Positions 26,675-36,112 of a stretch of 64,000 bases of DNA are shown one piece after another. The DNA is from Sulfuricystis multivorans (lineage in GTDB: Bacteria; Pseudomonadota; Gammaproteobacteria; Burkholderiales; Rhodocyclaceae). The stretch is from positions 2,418,001-2,482,000 of the forward strand of contig NZ_AP018718.1 in assembly GCF_003966565.1 (NCBI RefSeq), given 5' to 3'. Position 1 is the stretch's first letter, and every line of letters starts with the position of its first letter. The notes beneath the pieces were generated by a model. That model saw only the letters and a list, made by a program, of their open reading frames with translations, had not been told where the DNA came from and did not search any database. The position numbers and the translations under genes were made by a program.

Positions 26675-27274
26675 ATGGAATCCACCGCCCTTTACCTAAT
26701 CCTCGGCTATCTGATCGGTTCGATCCCGTTCGCGGTGATCGTCTCGAAGCTCTTCGGACTTGCCGATCCACGCCGGCATGGCTCGGGCAATCCGGGCGCC
26801 ACCAACGTGCTGCGCACCGGCAACAAGCTCGCCGCCGCACTGACCCTGCTCGGCGATGCGGCCAAGGGCTGGCTTCCGATGTTTCTCGCCGCGAAACTCG
26901 CGGCAAGCGGGACGGCACAGACGCTCGTCGGCCTCGCCGCTTTTCTCGGCCACCTGTTCCCGGTGTTTCTCAAGTTCAAGGGCGGCAAGGGGGTGGCCAC
27001 CGCGCTGGGCGTGCTGATCGGCTTGGATGGCTGGCTCGCTTTCGGAGCAGCACTGACCTGGCTGGTCACTGCCATCATCACCCGCTATTCGTCGCTCGCC
27101 GCGCTCTTGGCGGCGTGCGTCGCAATGGCCCTGGCCTTCCTGCGTCACGGCAGCGACGCGGTCTCGCTCGTCATAGGCGCCATATGCCTCATCTTGATCT
27201 GGCGGCACAAGGCCAACATCGTGCGCCTGATCGAAGGTACGGAAAGCCGTATCGGCAATCGGACTAAGTCGTAG
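26675..27274 (+). CDS. plsY: Glycerol-3-phosphate acyltransferase PlsY
   Basis: 199 residues with five membrane helices. It transfers the acyl group from acyl-phosphate to glycerol-3-phosphate, the first step in phospholipid synthesis. The motifs [10 protein letters not shown] (after DPRR) and FKGGKGVAT form the acyl-phosphate and glycerol-phosphate sites. The 3' end overlaps the convergent tsaD by 11 bp. The folB-plsY-tsaD arrangement is common in betaproteobacteria. Confidence 0.93.
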   Translation: MESTALYLILGYLIGSIPFAVIVSKLFGLADPRRHGSGNPGATNVLRTGNKLAAALTLLGDAAKGWLPMFLAAKLAASGTAQTLVGLAAFLGHLFPVFLKFKGGKGVATALGVLIGLDGWLAFGAALTWLVTAIITRYSSLAALLAACVAMALAFLRHGSDAVSLVIGAICLILIWRHKANIVRLIEGTESRIGNRTKS

Positions 27275-28283
27275 TCAACGGCCAGCGCGGCCGGACGACG
27301 AACGCACCGTTGTGCGCCCTGGCATCGACCAAACCAGCTTGCAGGCGCAGCGCGCCGGCGAAGGCGATCATCGCGCCATTGTCGGTGCACAAGGCCAGCT
27401 CCGGATAGCAGACGCGAATGCCCGCCTGGCCCGCTTCGAGATTCAGACGTTCCCGCAGCCGCCTGTTCGCGCCGACGCCGCCGGCGACGACCAGGGTTTT
27501 CAACCCGGTCACGCTGCAGGCGGCCAGCGCCTTCGTCGCCACGACCTCCGTCGCAGCTTCCTGGAACTCCGCGGCAAGATCGGCCTTGTCTTGCTCGGTG
27601 AGCGCTCGCTCGCGAACGGCAGTGAGCACCGCCGTCTTGAGGCCGGAGAAGCTGAACATGAAATCGCCGCTATTGATCATCGGGCGCGGCAGCTTGAAGC
27701 GGCCCGGCTTTCCCGTTTCGGCGAGCTTCGCGAGCGCCGGGCCGCCGGGGTAGCCCAGACCCAAGAGCTGCGCCGTCTTGTCGAAGGCTTCGCCAGCGGC
27801 ATCGTCGAGCGATTCACCCATCAGCTCGTAAGCGCCCACTCCGGTCACGCGCATGATTTGGGTGTGGCCGCCGGAGACCAGCAGTGCGATGAAGGGGAAG
27901 GCGGGCGGATCATGCGCCAGCAGCGGCGAGAGCAGGTGGCCTTCGAGGTGATGGATCGGCAGCGCCGGAACCCCCAAGGCGAGCGCGAGACTCGCCGCGA
28001 AGCTCGCCCCGGTGAGCAAGGCGCCAGCAAGACCTGGCCCTGCTGTGTAGGCGATCGCGTCGATGTCCGCCCTCGCACACTGGCTCTCGGCCAGCACCTG
28101 CTCGAACAGTGGCACGAGACGGCGGATGTGGTCGCGCGAGGCGAGCTCGGGCACCACGCCGCCGTACGCTTCGTGCATGGCCACCTGCGAATGCACCGCA
28201 TGGGCGAGCAAGCCGCGCACGCCGTCGTACAGGGCGACGCCGGTTTCGTCGCAGGAGGATTCGATGCCCAGCACCAACATCAT
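27264..28283 (-). CDS. tsaD: tRNA N6-adenosine threonylcarbamoyltransferase TsaD
   Basis: 339 residues. It transfers the threonylcarbamoyl group to A37 of ANN-decoding tRNAs, with TsaB and Tsa[15 protein letters not shown] is the ASKHA phosphate loop, [11 protein letters not shown] holds the metal-binding His pair, and [12 protein letters not shown] is the late nucleotide loop. The first ATG at 28283 is followed directly by a second; either may be used. It is divergent from rpsU, a near-universal arrangement, and the 79-bp gap holds the rpsU promoter. Confidence 0.95.
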   Translation of the reverse strand: MMLVLGIESSCDETGVALYDGVRGLLAHAVHSQVAMHEAYGGVVPELASRDHIRRLVPLFEQVLAESQCARADIDAIAYTAGPGLAGALLTGASFAASLALALGVPALPIHHLEGHLLSPLLAHDPPAFPFIALLVSGGHTQIMRVTGVGAYELMGESLDDAAGEAFDKTAQLLGLGYPGGPALAKLAETGKPGRFKLPRPMINSGDFMFSFSGLKTAVLTAVRERALTEQDKADLAAEFQEAATEVVATKALAACSVTGLKTLVVAGGVGANRRLRERLNLEAGQAGIRVCYPELALCTDNGAMIAFAGALRLQAGLVDARAHNGAFVVRPRWPLTTT

Positions 28284-28294
28284 GAAATTTTACT

Positions 28295-28322
28295 TTGACA
28301 TCGGCGCCAAAATGGCTAGAAT
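28295..28322 (+). promoter_or_regulatory. Sigma-70 promoter of the rpsU-yqeY-dnaG-rpoD operon
   Basis: A consensus -35 TTGACA (28295-28300), a 16-bp spacer and TAGAAT (28317-28322), 40 bp upstream of the rpsU ATG and divergent from tsaD. This is the strongest promoter match I see in the window. Confidence 0.8.
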
Positions 28323-28362
28323 GCGCGGCTTTCATCACTTCAACCGATTAGGAAGCCACCGC

Positions 28363-28575
28363 ATGCCCGGTATTCGCGTCAAGGAAAACGAGCCGTTCGA
28401 GGTCGCCATCCGCCGCTTCAAGCGCACCATCGAAAAGGCCGGCATACTCACCGAGCTGCGTTCGCGCGAGTTCTACGAGAAGCCCACCGCCGAGCGCAAG
28501 CGCAAGCTGTCTGCCGCGATCAAGCGCCACCACAAGCGCATCCGCAGCCAGCTCCTGCCGCCGAAGCTGTACTGA
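28363..28575 (+). CDS. rpsU: 30S ribosomal protein S21
   Basis: 70 residues, very basic ([18 protein letters not shown]), normal S21 length. It binds the small ribosomal subunit near the anti-Shine-Dalgarno region. The start is the ATG giving [20 protein letters not shown]; upstream in-frame codons overlap the promoter. It is the first gene of the macromolecular synthesis operon, and a hairpin terminator/attenuator follows 20 bp after the stop. Confidence 0.95.
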   Translation: MPGIRVKENEPFEVAIRRFKRTIEKAGILTELRSREFYEKPTAERKRKLSAAIKRHHKRIRSQLLPPKLY

Positions 28576-28595
28576 TCCCTTTCCGATTTCCCGCG

Positions 28596-28619
28596 AAAAC
28601 CGCCTATGTGGGCGGTTTT
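28596..28619 (+). terminator. Hairpin attenuator/terminator between rpsU and yqeY
   Basis: AAAACCGCC (28596-28604), a 6-nt loop and GGCGGTTTT (28611-28619), followed by GGTGTTT. It probably ends part of the transcription after rpsU, so that the ribosomal protein is made in excess over primase and sigma factor, as in the E. coli operon. Confidence 0.75.
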
Positions 28620-28643
28620 GGTGTTTGTCGAAGGAGATTCGCC

Positions 28644-29093
28644 ATGAGCTTGAAGGAACGCATCCTAGATGACATGAAAACCGCTCTCAAGGCGAAGGAA
28701 ACCGCGCGCCTGGGCGCCTTGCGCCTGCTCATCGCAGCGATCAAGCAGCGGGAAGTCGATGAGCGGATTCAACTCGACGATGCCGGGGTGATCGGTGTCA
28801 TCGAGAAGATGATCAAGCAGCGCAAGGACTCGATCGCCCAGTATGAAGCCGCCAAGCGCCAGGATCTCGCCGACGCCGAGAAATTCGAGATCGAAGTCCT
28901 GTCGGCCTACATGCCTGAGCCATTGTCGGCCGACGAAGTCGCCGCCATCGTCGCGCAGGCGATCGCCGAATCGGGCGCCAAGGCAATGGCCGAGATGGGC
29001 AAGGTGATGGCGCTCGTCAAGCCCAAGATCGCCGGCCGCGCCGACATGGTCGAGGCTTCCAGGCTGGTGAAAGCCAAACTGTCAGGTCGATGA
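28644..29093 (+). CDS. yqeY: GatB/YqeY domain protein
   Basis: 149 residues. Helical YqeY domain, related to the tRNA-binding tail of GatB, with MSLKERILDDMKTALKAKE at the start and EIEVLSAYMPEPLS in the middle. Its role is not firmly known; a link to tRNA-dependent amidotransfer is only by homology. I chose the ATG at 28644, after an AAGGAG ribosome site; the longer frame runs through the attenuator. It lies 19 bp before dnaG. Confidence 0.9.
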   Translation: MSLKERILDDMKTALKAKETARLGALRLLIAAIKQREVDERIQLDDAGVIGVIEKMIKQRKDSIAQYEAAKRQDLADAEKFEIEVLSAYMPEPLSADEVAAIVAQAIAESGAKAMAEMGKVMALVKPKIAGRADMVEASRLVKAKLSGR

Positions 29094-29112
29094 GCGGCGC
29101 ATAATCGCGCCG

Positions 29113-30846
29113 ATGATCCCGGAAAGTTTCATTCAGGAACTGCTCGCCCGCGTCGACATCGTCGATGTCGTCGAGCGCTACGTGCCGCTCAAGAAAGCCG
29201 GCGCCAATTACCAGGCCTGCTGTCCGTTCCATACCGAGAAGACGCCGTCCTTCACCGTGAGCCCATCGAAGCAGTTCTACCACTGCTTCGGCTGCGGCGC
29301 GCACGGCAGCGCGATCGGTTTTCTGATGCAATACAGCGGCCTCTCCTTCGTCGAGGCCGTCGAGGAGCTCGCCGGCTCGATCGGTTTGACCGTCCCGCGC
29401 GAAGTGAGTGTCCGCTCGCAGGAAAAAGTCCGCCAGCAGCCGCTCACCGAACGCATGGCGCGTGCCGCGCGCTTCTACAAGGAGCAGCTCAAGGCCAGCC
29501 CCAAAGCCATCGATTACCTGAAGGGGCGGGGACTGACCGGCGAGATTGCCGCGAAATACGGCCTGGGCTATGCGCCCGACGACTGGCAAGGGCTCACGCA
29601 AGTATTCGCCGACTATGCCGATCCGGCGCTGGTCGAATGCGGGCTCGTCATCGAGAACGAACAGGGCCGGCGCTACGACCGCTTCCGTGACCGCATCATG
29701 TTCCCGATCCAGGATGCGCGCGGCAACGTCATCGGCTTCGGCGGCCGCGTGCTGGGGTCGGGCGAGCCCAAGTATCTGAACTCGCCCGAGACGCCGCTGT
29801 TCCGCAAAGGCGAGGAGCTCTACGGATTGCCCCAGGCGCGGCAGGCAATCCGCGCCGAAGCTAGCGTCATCGTCGTCGAAGGCTATATGGATGTCGTCTC
29901 GCTCGCCCAGTTCGGTGTCAATAACGCGGTGGCCACCCTCGGTACGGCGACCACGGCCACGCATGTGCGGAAACTGCTGCGCCTTACGGACAAGGTGGTG
30001 TTCTGCTTCGATGGTGATGCAGCCGGGCGCAAGGCGGCCTGGCGTGCGCTGGAAGCCAGTCTCGAGGTGCTGGCAGACGACAAGCTGATAGGTTTTCTGT
30101 TCCTGCCGGCCGAGCACGACCCGGACAGCTTCGTCCGCGCCGAAGGAGCGGAGGCCTTCCGCCGGCTTGCCGCCCAGCCGACGACCCTGACCGAATTCTT
30201 CATGAGCGAGCTGAAATCCGGCGTCGATCTCACCACGCCCGAAGGGCGCGCCCGTCTCGTCCATGAGGCGAAACCGTTTTTGAAGAAACTGGCCGCCCCC
30301 CTCCTGCGCCTGCAGCTTGTCCGTGCGCTGGCCGAAGCTGCGCTGCTGTCGACGGCCGAAATCGAATCGCTGTGCGGCTTGAAACCGATACCACGTGGTC
30401 GGCTCGCACCGCCGCAGACGCGACAACGGCCTCGGCCTGCCGCGCTCGAGCGCACGCTGCTCCTCACCGTATTGCGCCGCCCTGAGCGTGCCGCGCGCCT
30501 GCCGCTCGAATTGATCTTGCGTGACAGCCCCGAAGGGGAGGCTTTATGGGCCATCGTCGCCGCGATCGAACAGGCCGCACTGCCGGTGGGAAATCTCGGT
30601 CTGCTGCTTGAACATTTCCGCGACAGCCCCCATGAAGCGATCATCGCGACGCTGGCGGCGGAAAGCGAAACGTTCGCCAGCGACGAAGGGGAGCTCGAAG
30701 CGGTTTTCGCCGATGCCGTCGAGCAGCTGCATCGTCGTGCGCTCTCCCGACAGATCGACCAGCTGACGGCCAAGGCCCGCGCCGGAACGCTCAGCCCCGA
30801 AGAGCGACGCCGACTGCCGGAGCTCCTTGCGCTCAAAAGGTCTTGA
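29113..30846 (+). CDS. dnaG: DNA primase
   Basis: 577 residues. It makes RNA primers at the replication fork. N-terminal CHC2 zinc finger: Cys37, His40, Cys58, Cys61. The TOPRIM core has VVEGYMDVVSLAQFG and the acidic FCFDGDAAGR. The C-terminal helicase-binding domain (about 435-577) is poorly conserved, as usual. The RNA polymerase domain is at about 110-430. It lies between yqeY and rpoD in the expected order. Confidence 0.95.
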   Translation: MIPESFIQELLARVDIVDVVERYVPLKKAGANYQACCPFHTEKTPSFTVSPSKQFYHCFGCGAHGSAIGFLMQYSGLSFVEAVEELAGSIGLTVPREVSVRSQEKVRQQPLTERMARAARFYKEQLKASPKAIDYLKGRGLTGEIAAKYGLGYAPDDWQGLTQVFADYADPALVECGLVIENEQGRRYDRFRDRIMFPIQDARGNVIGFGGRVLGSGEPKYLNSPETPLFRKGEELYGLPQARQAIRAEASVIVVEGYMDVVSLAQFGVNNAVATLGTATTATHVRKLLRLTDKVVFCFDGDAAGRKAAWRALEASLEVLADDKLIGFLFLPAEHDPDSFVRAEGAEAFRRLAAQPTTLTEFFMSELKSGVDLTTPEGRARLVHEAKPFLKKLAAPLLRLQLVRALAEAALLSTAEIESLCGLKPIPRGRLAPPQTRQRPRPAALERTLLLTVLRRPERAARLPLELILRDSPEGEALWAIVAAIEQAALPVGNLGLLLEHFRDSPHEAIIATLAAESETFASDEGELEAVFADAVEQLHRRALSRQIDQLTAKARAGTLSPEERRRLPELLALKRS

Positions 30847-30857
30847 TCTATAAAGTG

Positions 30858-30863
30858 TATAAT
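30858..30863 (+). promoter_or_regulatory. Possible -10 box of an internal rpoD promoter
   Basis: A perfect TATAAT lies 31 bp before the rpoD ATG, in the 47-bp gap after dnaG. No good -35 at 16-18 bp (AAAAGG at 17). Internal rpoD promoters, including heat-shock ones, are known in other bacteria, but here the call rests on the -10 alone. Confidence 0.4.
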
Positions 30864-30893
30864 TTAACGTTTCTCTGTGCCTGAAGTCGAACC

Positions 30894-33188
30894 ATGTCCA
30901 AATCCGCCGCGAAGCAGACCAAGACGCCTACCCGCAAAACTGCCGCGAAATCCGTCAGCAAACCGGCCAAGGCCGGGGAGCAATCTGCTGCGAAAAAAGT
31001 GGTCAAGCCCATCGCTGCCGCAAAGCCCGTGCTGAAAAAAGCTGCGCCCGCCGCGCCAAAGCCGACGCCTAAGCCGGTGGGAAAGGCTACGGCCGCGGCT
31101 CATGAGGTCACTGAAAAAGCCACGAAAAAAGCCGCTCAGCCCAAGGTGCAGGACAACCCGGTCGCAGACTTCGCCTCTTCGCCCGCAAAAGAGCAGAACA
31201 AGGCCGCCGTCGCCGCTTCTCCCGCAGCCAGCGTCGTGCAGCCCTCCCCTGCCTCCGCCAAGCTTTCGGCCAAGGCCAAGAAGCTGCGCGACAAGCAGAT
31301 GCTGGCCGCCTTCGAACAGGCGCAGCCGACGCTGGCAGATCTCGAATCGCGCCGCACGCGCCTGAAGACGCTGATCACGCTGGGCAAGGAGCGCGGCTAT
31401 CTGACCTATGCCGAGATCAACGACCATCTGCCGGATGACATCGTCGATGCAGAGCAGATCGAGTCGATCATCAGCACCTTCAACGACATGGGCATCCAGG
31501 TCTATGACCAGCCGCCCGCTCCGGAAGAAATTTTGCTCGCCGAGCAGACCGCCGCGCCTGTCGATGCCGACGAAGCCGAGGAAGAGGCCGAACAAGCACT
31601 TTCCTCCGTCGATTCCGAGTTCGGCCGTACCACCGACCCGGTGCGCATGTACATGCGCGAGATGGGCACGGTGGAGCTCTTGACGCGCGAAGGCGAGATC
31701 GAAATCGCCAAGCGCATCGAGGAAGGCTTGCGCCACATGGTGCAGGCGATTTCGGCTTGCCCGACGACCATCGCCGAGATTCTCGACATGGCCGACAAGG
31801 TGGCCAAGGACGAGGTGCGCGTCGACGAGCTGGTCGATGGCCTGATCGACCCGAACGCCCCGGCCGAGGATCTCGAAGCCGAAGAAGCGGCTGACCTGGC
31901 CGAAGACCTTGGCGAAGAGCTCGACATCGACGACGAGGAAGCCGCCCAGGCGCGAGTCTCCGCCTCGCTGCTACAGCTCAAGAAGGATGCGCTGGAACGC
32001 TTCGCGGTGATCCGCCAGCTCTACGGCAAGCTGATGCAGACCTTGGCCAAGAAGGGCTCGCAGGACAAGGCGTATCTGAAGATCCAAAAGCAGATCAGCG
32101 AAGAACTGATGAACATCCGTTTCACCGCGCGCACCATCGAGCGCCTGTGCGATTCGGTGCGCGGCATGGTCGAGGCGGTGAGGAACCACGAACGCAAGAT
32201 CCTCCACTTGTGCGTGGACAAGGCGCACATGCCACGCAACCACTTCATCAAGGTCTTTCCCGGCAACGAGACCAATCTGGAGTGGCTCAAGAACGAGGTG
32301 CAGTCGAAGCAGCCCTATGCCGCAGCGCTGATGCGCGCCGCACCGGCGATCCTCGAAGAACAGCAAAAGCTCATCGATCTACAGAACCGTCTCGGCATCC
32401 CGCTCAAAGAGCTCAAAGAGATCAACAAACAGATGTCGACGGGCGAAGCGAAGGCACGCCGCGCCAAGCGCGAGATGACCGAGGCGAACCTGCGCCTGGT
32501 GATCTCGATCGCGAAGAAATACACCAACCGCGGCCTGCAGTTCCTCGACCTGATCCAGGAAGGCAACATCGGTCTGATGAAGGCGGTGGACAAATTCGAA
32601 TACCGCCGCGGCTACAAGTTCTCGACCTACGCCACCTGGTGGATTCGCCAGGCCATCACGCGCTCGATCGCCGACCAGGCGCGCACGATCCGCATCCCGG
32701 TGCACATGATCGAAACGATCAACAAGATGAACCGCATCTCGCGGCAGATCCTGCAAGAGACCGGCCAGGAGCCGGATCCGGCGACATTGGCGGAAAAGAT
32801 GGACATGCCCGAGGACAAGATTCGCAAAATCCTCAAGATCAGCAAGGAGCCGATCTCGATGGAGACGCCGATCGGCGACGACGACGATTCCCATCTGGGC
32901 GATTTCATCGAGGACACGACGACGCTGGCGCCGGCGGACGCCGCGTTGTATGCCTCCTTGCGCGAGATCACCAAAGAAGTGCTCGACAGCCTGACGCCGC
33001 GCGAGGCCAAGGTATTGCGCATGCGTTTCGGCATCGAGATGAACACCGACCACACGCTCGAAGAGGTGGGCAAGCAGTTCGACGTCACGCGCGAGCGCAT
33101 CCGTCAGATCGAGGCCAAAGCGCTCCGGAAGCTCCGTCACCCGTCGCGCTCGGAGAAGCTCAGAAGCTTCCTCGACGGCGCAGAGTAA
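30894..33188 (+). CDS. rpoD: RNA polymerase sigma factor RpoD (sigma-70)
   Basis: 764 residues. Primary sigma factor. Region 1.1 follows an unusual N-terminal extension (about 1-125) that is almost entirely Lys, Ala and Pro, reminiscent of histone H1-like proteins. Region 1.2 starts near [16 protein letters not shown]; the long acidic non-conserved region precedes 2.1-2.4 ([20 protein letters not shown] and [16 protein letters not shown]); region 4.2 is [20 protein letters not shown]. Such KA-rich N-termini occur in some betaproteobacterial RpoD proteins. The TAA stop forms the base of a terminator hairpin. Confidence 0.96.
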   Translation: MSKSAAKQTKTPTRKTAAKSVSKPAKAGEQSAAKKVVKPIAAAKPVLKKAAPAAPKPTPKPVGKATAAAHEVTEKATKKAAQPKVQDNPVADFASSPAKEQNKAAVAASPAASVVQPSPASAKLSAKAKKLRDKQMLAAFEQAQPTLADLESRRTRLKTLITLGKERGYLTYAEINDHLPDDIVDAEQIESIISTFNDMGIQVYDQPPAPEEILLAEQTAAPVDADEAEEEAEQALSSVDSEFGRTTDPVRMYMREMGTVELLTREGEIEIAKRIEEGLRHMVQAISACPTTIAEILDMADKVAKDEVRVDELVDGLIDPNAPAEDLEAEEAADLAEDLGEELDIDDEEAAQARVSASLLQLKKDALERFAVIRQLYGKLMQTLAKKGSQDKAYLKIQKQISEELMNIRFTARTIERLCDSVRGMVEAVRNHERKILHLCVDKAHMPRNHFIKVFPGNETNLEWLKNEVQSKQPYAAALMRAAPAILEEQQKLIDLQNRLGIPLKELKEINKQMSTGEAKARRAKREMTEANLRLVISIAKKYTNRGLQFLDLIQEGNIGLMKAVDKFEYRRGYKFSTYATWWIRQAITRSIADQARTIRIPVHMIETINKMNRISRQILQETGQEPDPATLAEKMDMPEDKIRKILKISKEPISMETPIGDDDDSHLGDFIEDTTTLAPADAALYASLREITKEVLDSLTPREAKVLRMRFGIEMNTDHTLEEVGKQFDVTRERIRQIEAKALRKLRHPSRSEKLRSFLDGAE

Positions 33189-33217
33189 CGGCCTGTTCCT
33201 CGCTATAACAGGCCGTT
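33187..33217 (+). terminator. Hairpin after rpoD, overlapping repeat family A copy 2
   Basis: AACGGCCTGT (33187-33196), an 11-nt loop and ACAGGCCGTT (33208-33217), a perfect 10-bp stem beginning in the rpoD stop codon. There is no T run after it on the plus strand; GAAAAAC follows. The same right arm can instead pair with GTTTTTCAACGGCCTG at 33399-33414, 180 bp further on, so two hairpins are mutually exclusive. Confidence 0.65.
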
Positions 33218-33414
33218 GAAAAACGTCACGAGGATGGCCAGATGCAAGGCGTTTGGTGCGCAGCGACCGAAGTCTATCAATAAGATAGGCGAGGGAGCGA
33301 CAACGAAGTTGCGGCGAAGGCTAACCTCGGTTTTGCCGAGGTTGAGCGAAGCGGCCGAAGCCAACACCGCGCAACGCGGAAGAACGCCCACCGCAGTAGT
33401 TTTTCAACGGCCTG
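33209..33414. repeat. Repeat family A, copy 2
   Basis: Same core as 3832-4039, including the GGCGAGGGAGCGACAACGAA stretch (33288-33307) and the stem AACCTCGG/CCGAGGTT. It is bracketed by perfectly complementary 16-bp arms at 33209-33224 and 33399-33414 (CAGGCCGTTGAAAAAC and complement). The right arm includes the stop and last codons of the convergent gabD. Confidence 0.85.
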
Positions 33415-34870
33415 ATAAGCCGAGGCAGACGTATTTGATTTCGAGGAATTCCTCGAGACCGTATTTCGAGCCTTCGCGGCCGATGCCCGATTGCTTGACG
33501 CCGCCGAAGGGCGCCGCTTCATTGGCGATCAGGCCGACATTCACGCCGACCATGCCGTATTCGAGCGCCTCGGCGACACGCCACACCCTTCCCAGATCGC
33601 GGGCATAAAAATAGGCTGCTAGGCCATATTCGGTGGCATTGGCCAGCCGGATCGCCTCGGCCTCGTCCTTGAAGCTGAACAGCGGCGCCACCGGCCCGAA
33701 AGTTTCCTCGCGCGCGCAGCGCATCTCGGGCGTGACGTCGGCGAGCACCGTCGGCTCGAAAAAGGTGCCGCCCCGGGTGTGACGATGGCCGCCGGTGAGC
33801 ACGCGCGCGCCTTTGGCCACGGCATCATCGATATGGGCCTCGACTTTGGCGAGCGCCTGGGCATCGATCAGCGGCCCAAGGCTTACGCCTTCCTCGGTGC
33901 CGGCGCCGACTTTCAGTTCGGCCACCCTTGCCGCGAGTTTGTGCGCAAACTCCTCGTAGACGCCTTCCTGGATCAGCAGCCGGTTGGCACAGACGCAGGT
34001 CTGGCCGGTATTGCGGTATTTCGACGCCATCGCCCCGGCCACCGCGGCATCGACATCGGCATCGTCGAAGACGATGAACGGCGCATTGCCACCCAGTTCG
34101 AGGGAAATCTTCTTCAGCGTCGGCGCACACTGCGCCATCAACATCCGGCCGACTTCGGTCGAGCCGGTGAAGGAGAGCTTGCGCACGGTCGGATTGGCGG
34201 TGAGCTCACCGCCGATGACCGGCGCGTTCGCGGCTGAAGCCGTGACGATGTTGAATACCCCGGCCGGGAAGCCGGCGCGCTCGGCCAGTACCGCCAGCGC
34301 CAACGCGGTGAGCGGCGTCTGCTCGGCGGGCTTCACCACCACGGTGCAGCCGGCGGCAAGGGCCGGGGCGACCTTGCGCGTGATCATCGCGCAGGGGAAA
34401 TTCCACGGCGTGATCGCCGCACAGACGCCGACCGGTTGTTTGAGCACCAGCAGGCGCTGGTGGGCAGTGGTTTGGGGGATCACGTCGCCATAGGCGCGCT
34501 TTCCTTCTTCCGCGAACCATTCGACGAAACTGGCGGCATACAGCACTTCGCCCCGGGCTTCCGCCAAGGGCTTGCCCTGCTCGGAGGTCATCAAAAGCGC
34601 CAGATCGTCGGCATGGGCGACGATCAGATCAAACCACTTCCTCAGGATCGCGCTGCGCTGCTTGGCGGTCAGTTCGCGCCAGGCCGGCCAGGCCGCATTG
34701 GCCGCCTCGATCGCGCGGCGCGTCTCTATCGCGCCCATGTCCGGCACCTCGGCCAGCTTTTCGCCGCTGGCTGGATCGTAGACCGCCACGGTGGCGGCGC
34801 TGTCGGCGTCGATCCAGGCGCCGCAGATGAACGCCTGCTGGCGGAAGAGATCGGGATCGCGCAATTGCAT
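33404..34870 (-). CDS. gabD: NAD(P)-dependent succinate-semialdehyde dehydrogenase
   Basis: 488 residues, aldehyde dehydrogenase superfamily, GabD-like. The Glu site is LELGGNAPFIVFDDADVD and the catalytic Cys is in NTGQTCVCANR; ITPWNFPCAMITRKVAPALA is the cofactor-binding region and KQSGIGREGSKYGLEEFLEIKY the typical C-terminus. It oxidises succinate semialdehyde to succinate; a related semialdehyde substrate cannot be excluded. I chose the ATG at 34870, 9 nt after an AGGAG ribosome site. Its last codons (GLSGR and the stop) lie in the arm of a family A repeat. Confidence 0.88.
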   Translation of the reverse strand: MQLRDPDLFRQQAFICGAWIDADSAATVAVYDPASGEKLAEVPDMGAIETRRAIEAANAAWPAWRELTAKQRSAILRKWFDLIVAHADDLALLMTSEQGKPLAEARGEVLYAASFVEWFAEEGKRAYGDVIPQTTAHQRLLVLKQPVGVCAAITPWNFPCAMITRKVAPALAAGCTVVVKPAEQTPLTALALAVLAERAGFPAGVFNIVTASAANAPVIGGELTANPTVRKLSFTGSTEVGRMLMAQCAPTLKKISLELGGNAPFIVFDDADVDAAVAGAMASKYRNTGQTCVCANRLLIQEGVYEEFAHKLAARVAELKVGAGTEEGVSLGPLIDAQALAKVEAHIDDAVAKGARVLTGGHRHTRGGTFFEPTVLADVTPEMRCAREETFGPVAPLFSFKDEAEAIRLANATEYGLAAYFYARDLGRVWRVAEALEYGMVGVNVGLIANEAAPFGGVKQSGIGREGSKYGLEEFLEIKYVCLGLSGR

Positions 34871-34928
34871 GGTCTTGCTCCTTTTTTTCGTGGGCTCGAT
34901 GATGAGTCTACCGGAACACAATCCTTAC

Positions 34929-35420
34929 ATGCGCTGGCTTTTTCCGCTCGCCCTGCTGCTCCTCGTCGCCGGCTGTGGAACGCTCACCCAGGTGCCGCCC
35001 GCATCCCGCAACGTCATTTGGGAAGACCGCCAGCCAGTCGATCCACGTGCCCATGAGGTGGTGATGTTCGCGCTGGGTTTGCTGGACACCGGCTATCGCT
35101 TCGGCGGCAAGAACCCGGACGCTGGCTTCGATTGCAGCGGCATGGTCAGCTATGTCTTCGAGAAGGCCGCCGGTATGCGGCTTTCTGGTTCGGCCGCCGA
35201 CATCGCGCAACAGGGCCGGCCGGTGAATGGCGAGGGCTTACGCCCCGGCGATCTGGTGTTCTTCAACACCCGCAACCAACCCCATTCGCATGTCGGCATC
35301 TATGTCGGCAATGGGCGCTTCGTGCATGCGCCTTCGAGCAACGGCAAGGTACGCATCGACAGCCTCATGTCCGGCTGGTTCGCGACACGCTTCGAAGAAG
35401 CACGCAGCTATTTCGACTGA
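34929..35420 (+). CDS. NlpC/P60-family lipoprotein (cell wall endopeptidase)
   Basis: 163 residues. A lipoprotein signal peptide (MRWLFPLALLLLVAGC, lipobox LVAGC) is followed by an NlpC/P60 cysteine peptidase domain with the catalytic Cys in FDCSGMVSYVF and His in SHVGIYVGNGRFVHAP. Enzymes of this family cut peptidoglycan stem peptides. I chose the ATG at 34929; upstream starts at 34899 and 34902 would only lengthen the n-region. It is divergent from gabD and convergent with the small membrane protein gene across a family A repeat. Confidence 0.88.
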   Translation: MRWLFPLALLLLVAGCGTLTQVPPASRNVIWEDRQPVDPRAHEVVMFALGLLDTGYRFGGKNPDAGFDCSGMVSYVFEKAAGMRLSGSAADIAQQGRPVNGEGLRPGDLVFFNTRNQPHSHVGIYVGNGRFVHAPSSNGKVRIDSLMSGWFATRFEEARSYFD

Positions 35421-35423
35421 GCT

Positions 35424-35620
35424 TGTGAAAAAATTCGTCGCGAGCGGGCCGATGGCAAGACGCACGGAGCGCAGCGAACGAGACATCCATATAGGTAGGC
35501 GAGGGAGCGACAACGAAGTTGCGGCGAAGGCTCACTTTGGCTTTGCCGAGGTTAAGCGAAGCGGCCGAAGCCAACACCGCGCAACGCAGCCAGCGGCACG
35601 CGCAGCAGAATTTTTCACGA
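35424..35620. repeat. Repeat family A, copy 3
   Basis: The core matches copies 1 and 2 (same GGCGAGGGAGCGACAACGAA block at 35499-35518), with a partly mutated stem. Arms at 35424-35436 (TGTGAAAAAATTC) and 35608-35620 (GAATTTTTCACGA) are complementary apart from one extra A. The left arm begins 4 nt after the lipoprotein stop and the right arm contains the stop of the convergent gene. Confidence 0.8.
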
Positions 35621-36037
35621 GCGCTGACGCAGGGCATTGCGCGCCACCCGATACACCGTGCCACATGGCAGCCGGATCGATTTTGGGCGGGTGAGATCGT
35701 GGTTGCGCCAGATCGCAGCGAGCCAGAATAGGCCGCCGAATGCGGCGCCTGCCAAGACGAACAGAAGTGCGACGAGGCCGAACAGATAAGGGCCGGCATA
35801 GAACGGCAACGCGCACAACAAGCCAGCGAGCGCGCCAAGCAGCGTGAAGCGCCAAAGTTCCCATACGCCATGCCGGCAACAGTAATACAGTGATGGCAGA
35901 CCGACCACCAGCACGCTGACGAAGACACCCCACGCGCCACAGCCGGCAGCGCAACCTCCCTCACCCGGTCCCAACCAGAAGATCAGTCCAGCGAGCAGCC
36001 CCGCGGCACCAAACAGGGCTAGCATGACGCGACGCAT
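35615..36037 (-). CDS. Small membrane protein of unknown function
   Basis: 140 residues with four hydrophobic segments (about 4-22, 34-52, 62-82 and 86-108), Cys-rich at the first loop (GEGGCAAGCGAWG), and a basic C-terminal tail. I do not recognise the family. The start at 36037 (MRRVM) or the internal ATG four codons on are both possible. It is convergent with the NlpC/P60 gene and shares its stop with the arm of family A copy 3. Confidence 0.55.
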   Translation of the reverse strand: MRRVMLALFGAAGLLAGLIFWLGPGEGGCAAGCGAWGVFVSVLVVGLPSLYYCCRHGVWELWRFTLLGALAGLLCALPFYAGPYLFGLVALLFVLAGAAFGGLFWLAAIWRNHDLTRPKSIRLPCGTVYRVARNALRQRS

Positions 36038-36112
36038 TCCATCCCTCCTCCCCCGGCAGATTTTCCAGGCTATGGCCGGGATGGAGGGATTGTGCCACGG
36101 GTTGGATGTCGC

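Noticed and set aside
28283-28363. A small RNA or tRNA gene between tsaD and rpsU
   Set aside because: The gap is fully explained by a consensus sigma-70 promoter and the rpsU leader; no cloverleaf could be folded. I also found no tRNA or rRNA pattern elsewhere in the window.
34791-34928. Longer start for the NlpC/P60 gene
   Set aside because: The extra codons are antisense to gabD and would bury the lipoprotein signal peptide behind a non-secretory stretch.
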